6,262 nucleotides of DNA from an uncultured Collinsella sp. (GTDB lineage Bacteria > Actinomycetota > Coriobacteriia > Coriobacteriales > Coriobacteriaceae): positions 1 through 6,262 of the forward strand of contig CAKUGX010000105.1 of assembly GCA_934654765.1 (NCBI GenBank). Reading direction: 5' to 3'. Positions 4,669 to 6,262 of this stretch are shown piece by piece. Within the stretch, counting starts at the first letter, position 1; each line of letters begins with the position of its first letter. A program made the translations under genes and the position numbers. Under the pieces are notes generated by a model. It had not been told where the DNA came from, ran no database searches, and worked only from the letters and a program-made list of their open reading frames with translations.

Positions 4669-6063
4669 ATGTGCAATATTTCGCTCAACGCTACGCAGCC
4701 GTCAGCCGCCTCTTTGCGTGTGTTGCGCGCTCTCGAGGATGCTGGTCTTGAGGCCTGGTACGTTGGCGGTTGGGTACGTGACGCCCTGATGGGACGTCCC
4801 AGCCACGATGTCGACATGTGCTGCAGCGGCCTGTGGCTGGAGTCCAAGGCGGCGCTCGAGGCCGCCGGCATCGCGGTTGTGGAGTCGGGCATTAAATTTG
4901 GCGGAATCACGGCTATTTCCGATGGCGAGCGTATCGAGGTCACCACGTACCGTCTGGATGGCTTTTACACCGATGGTCGCCATCCCCAGAGTGTGGAGCG
5001 TGCCGCCTCGCTCGAGGACGATCTGGCGCGCCGCGACTTTACCGTCAACGCTATGGCCTGGCATCCCGAGCGCGGGCTTGTCGACCGCTACGACGGCCAG
5101 GGTGACTTGGAGCGCAAGCTGATTCGCGCTGTCGGCGATCCCAAGCGTCGCTTTAACGAGGACGCCCTGCGCATGTTGCGTGCGGTGCGCTTTGCCTGCC
5201 GCCTGGACTTTATGATCGAGCCCCAGACGAAGCTCGCCCTTGCCGAGTGTGCGCCGCTGCTCGATGCCGTGGCACGCGAGCGTGTGGGTATTGAGCTCGA
5301 GGGTATTCTTTCGACCGGCCACGGGGGAGACGCGATGCTGCGCTATCCCGAGCTTATTTGCGCCGCCGTGCCCGAGCTTGCCGCGGGTCGTGGATTCGAC
5401 CAGCGCAGCGTCTACCATGCCTTTAACGTGTACGAGCACATCGCCCGCGTGCTGACGGTGGCGGGGGAGCTGGCGCTGTGTGACGGCGTTACACCCTCAA
5501 TGAGTCTGATGTGGGCGGCGTTTTTGCACGATGTGTCCAAGCCCGAGTGTTTCACGGTCGATCACGCCGGCAGCGGACACTTCTACGGTCATCCCGAGCT
5601 CGGCGCCAAGAAAGCGCGCGTCATTATGGATCGCCTGGCGCTCTCGCACGACCTGGTGCGCGACGTGTGCCTGCTCATCAAATATCACGACAAGCCGCTG
5701 CGCCCCGAGCGCTCCTGCCTGCTCAATATGATGCGCGCGCTTTCGGGCGAGGGCGTCGACACGCCGCGTTTGATGGACGAGCTCATGGATCTTAAGCGTG
5801 CCGACACGCTCGGCAAGGCCCCGTCGTGCTTCTATTACGTTGAGACGATTGAGGAGATGCGCGCGATGTCGCACGAGCTGCTGAAGGCGGGGGAGCCCTA
5901 TACGCTCAAGATGCTCGCCATCAACGGCGGCGACTTGATCCGTGCTGGAGTCAAGCCCGGGCCGGAACTGGGGCAGCTTCTCAACTCCGCCCTCGACGCC
6001 GTGATCGAAGACAACATTCCCAACGAGCGCGAAGCTCTTTTGGTCCATCTCAACTTGAATTAG
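4669..6063 (+). CDS. cca: CCA-adding tRNA nucleotidyltransferase, class II, with HD domain
   Basis: This enzyme builds or repairs the 3'-terminal CCA of tRNAs from CTP and ATP without a nucleic acid template. The class II nucleotidyltransferase head is clear: GGWVRD at 33-38, catalytic Asp47 and Asp49 (DVD), the flexible-loop region with TDGRHP at 101-106, RRDFTVNAMA at 121-130, a DGQG turn at 142-145, and EDALRMLRAVRF at 164-175, which includes the EDxxR nucleotide-selecting motif. An HD-type hydrolase domain follows, with His250 and His257, then His287-Asp288 in LHDVSKP, and GHPELGA. The length of 464 aa suits actinobacterial members with an HD domain and exceeds the HD-less Bacillus type. 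Keeping both the flexible loop and EDxxR favours a full CCA-adding enzyme over a CC-adding one or a poly(A) polymerase. The start has AGGAGG eight bases upstream. It appears to be transcribed alone, and a tRNA-Glu gene follows on the same strand. Confidence 0.93.
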   Translation: MCNISLNATQPSAASLRVLRALEDAGLEAWYVGGWVRDALMGRPSHDVDMCCSGLWLESKAALEAAGIAVVESGIKFGGITAISDGERIEVTTYRLDGFYTDGRHPQSVERAASLEDDLARRDFTVNAMAWHPERGLVDRYDGQGDLERKLIRAVGDPKRRFNEDALRMLRAVRFACRLDFMIEPQTKLALAECAPLLDAVARERVGIELEGILSTGHGGDAMLRYPELICAAVPELAAGRGFDQRSVYHAFNVYEHIARVLTVAGELALCDGVTPSMSLMWAAFLHDVSKPECFTVDHAGSGHFYGHPELGAKKARVIMDRLALSHDLVRDVCLLIKYHDKPLRPERSCLLNMMRALSGEGVDTPRLMDELMDLKRADTLGKAPSCFYYVETIEEMRAMSHELLKAGEPYTLKMLAINGGDLIRAGVKPGPELGQLLNSALDAVIEDNIPNEREALLVHLNLN

Positions 6064-6093
6064 CCACCCAGTTTACCTGCGTGTTCCATAACC

Positions 6094-6123
6094 TGCCGAC
6101 AATTTGTCGGCAATTTGGAATTT
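6094..6123 (+). terminator. Probable terminator after the CCA enzyme gene
   Basis: TGCCGAC (6094-6100) pairs with GTCGGCA (6106-6112), with one more A-T pair possible inside. The tail is a broken T-rich stretch (ATTTGGAATTTCTTCTT), so termination may be less efficient than at the two terminators further upstream. A direct repeat CAATTTG (6100-6106 and 6111-6117) overlaps it. Confidence 0.55.
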
Positions 6124-6127
6124 CTTC

Positions 6128-6156
6128 TTGCGCTGTCGTTTTTTGTCCCGTAATAT
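6128..6156 (+). promoter_or_regulatory. Candidate promoter for tRNA-Glu
   Basis: TTGCGC (6128-6133) and TAATAT (6151-6156) are 17 bases apart. An overlapping TATATT (6154-6159) is a better -10 but would then be 20 bases from the -35. The CCTCGC stretch right after the -10 resembles the GC-rich discriminator typical of stable RNA promoters under stringent control. The start would fall near 6163, about 28 bases before the tRNA. Confidence 0.45.
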
Positions 6157-6190
6157 ATTTCCTCGCAGCACGGCAGTGCAGATGTCATAT

Positions 6191-6262
6191 GGCCCGTTCG
6201 TCTAGCGGTTTAGGACGCCGCCCTCTCAAGGCGGAGATCACCAGTTCGAATCTGGTACGGGC
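6191..6262 (+). tRNA. tRNA-Glu, anticodon CTC (cut by the window end)
   Basis: A full cloverleaf folds. Acceptor 5' strand is 6191-6197, pairing with 6257-6262, with the last partner and the discriminator base beyond the window. The D stem is 6200-6203/6213-6216, the anticodon stem 6218-6222/6230-6234, and the T stem 6240-6244/6252-6256 with loop TTCGAAT. The anticodon is CTC at 6225-6227, reading GAG glutamate codons, which are very common in these genes. The variable loop (6235-6239) has five bases, whereas E. coli tRNA-Glu has four because it lacks base 47. Whether CCA is encoded cannot be seen. Confidence 0.95.

Noticed and set aside
4702..5439. Minus-strand frame of 245 codons opposite the CCA enzyme gene
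   Set aside because: It lies wholly inside a well-supported gene on the other strand and shows no family features.

Overview
The window is a GC-rich bacterial segment with strong C/G bias at third codon positions. All genes lie on the plus strand. Gram-positive style ribosome binding sites, an HPr with a regulatory Ser46, a tRNA nucleotidyltransferase carrying an HD domain, and duplicated PfkB-type kinases suggest a high-GC Actinomycetota member. A Coriobacteriia genome of the Collinsella type fits best, but this is inferred from style and gene content, not from a database match.

Layout: (1) 1-238 holds no convincing gene. It has several stem-loops, then an AT-rich promoter-like stretch and a leader hairpin before ptsH. 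(2) 239-3346 is a sugar-phosphotransferase cluster: ptsH (HPr), a terminator-like hairpin, ptsI (Enzyme I), then a PfkB-family sugar-phosphate kinase of the FruK/LacC kind, closed by a strong intrinsic terminator. (3) 3535-4467 is a second, paralogous kinase of the same length (310 aa) with its own promoter-like region and a very strong terminator. (4) 4669-6063 encodes a class II CCA-adding tRNA nucleotidyltransferase with an HD domain. (5) 6191 to the window end is a tRNA-Glu(CTC) gene, cut off by the window edge one or two bases before its mature encoded end.

How the genes fit together: Enzyme I takes phosphate from PEP and passes it to His15 of HPr, which supplies the sugar-specific Enzyme II proteins (none are encoded here). 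PTS uptake of fructose-like sugars gives sugar 1-phosphates or 6-phosphates, which the two kinases would turn into bisphosphates for glycolysis. Fructose 1,6-bisphosphate is the classical activator of HPr kinase, which acts on Ser46 of HPr, so the layout could tie kinase output to PTS control. That link is inference.

Most of the window is ordinary housekeeping DNA, and I see no mobile element, CRISPR array or clear new system. The points most worth a second look are the two kinases with altered signature motifs (NGKG for GGKG/AGKG, CAGD for GAGD), the further divergence of the first kinase, the likely partial terminator inside the ptsH-ptsI unit, and several RNA or DNA symmetry elements in the intergenic regions.
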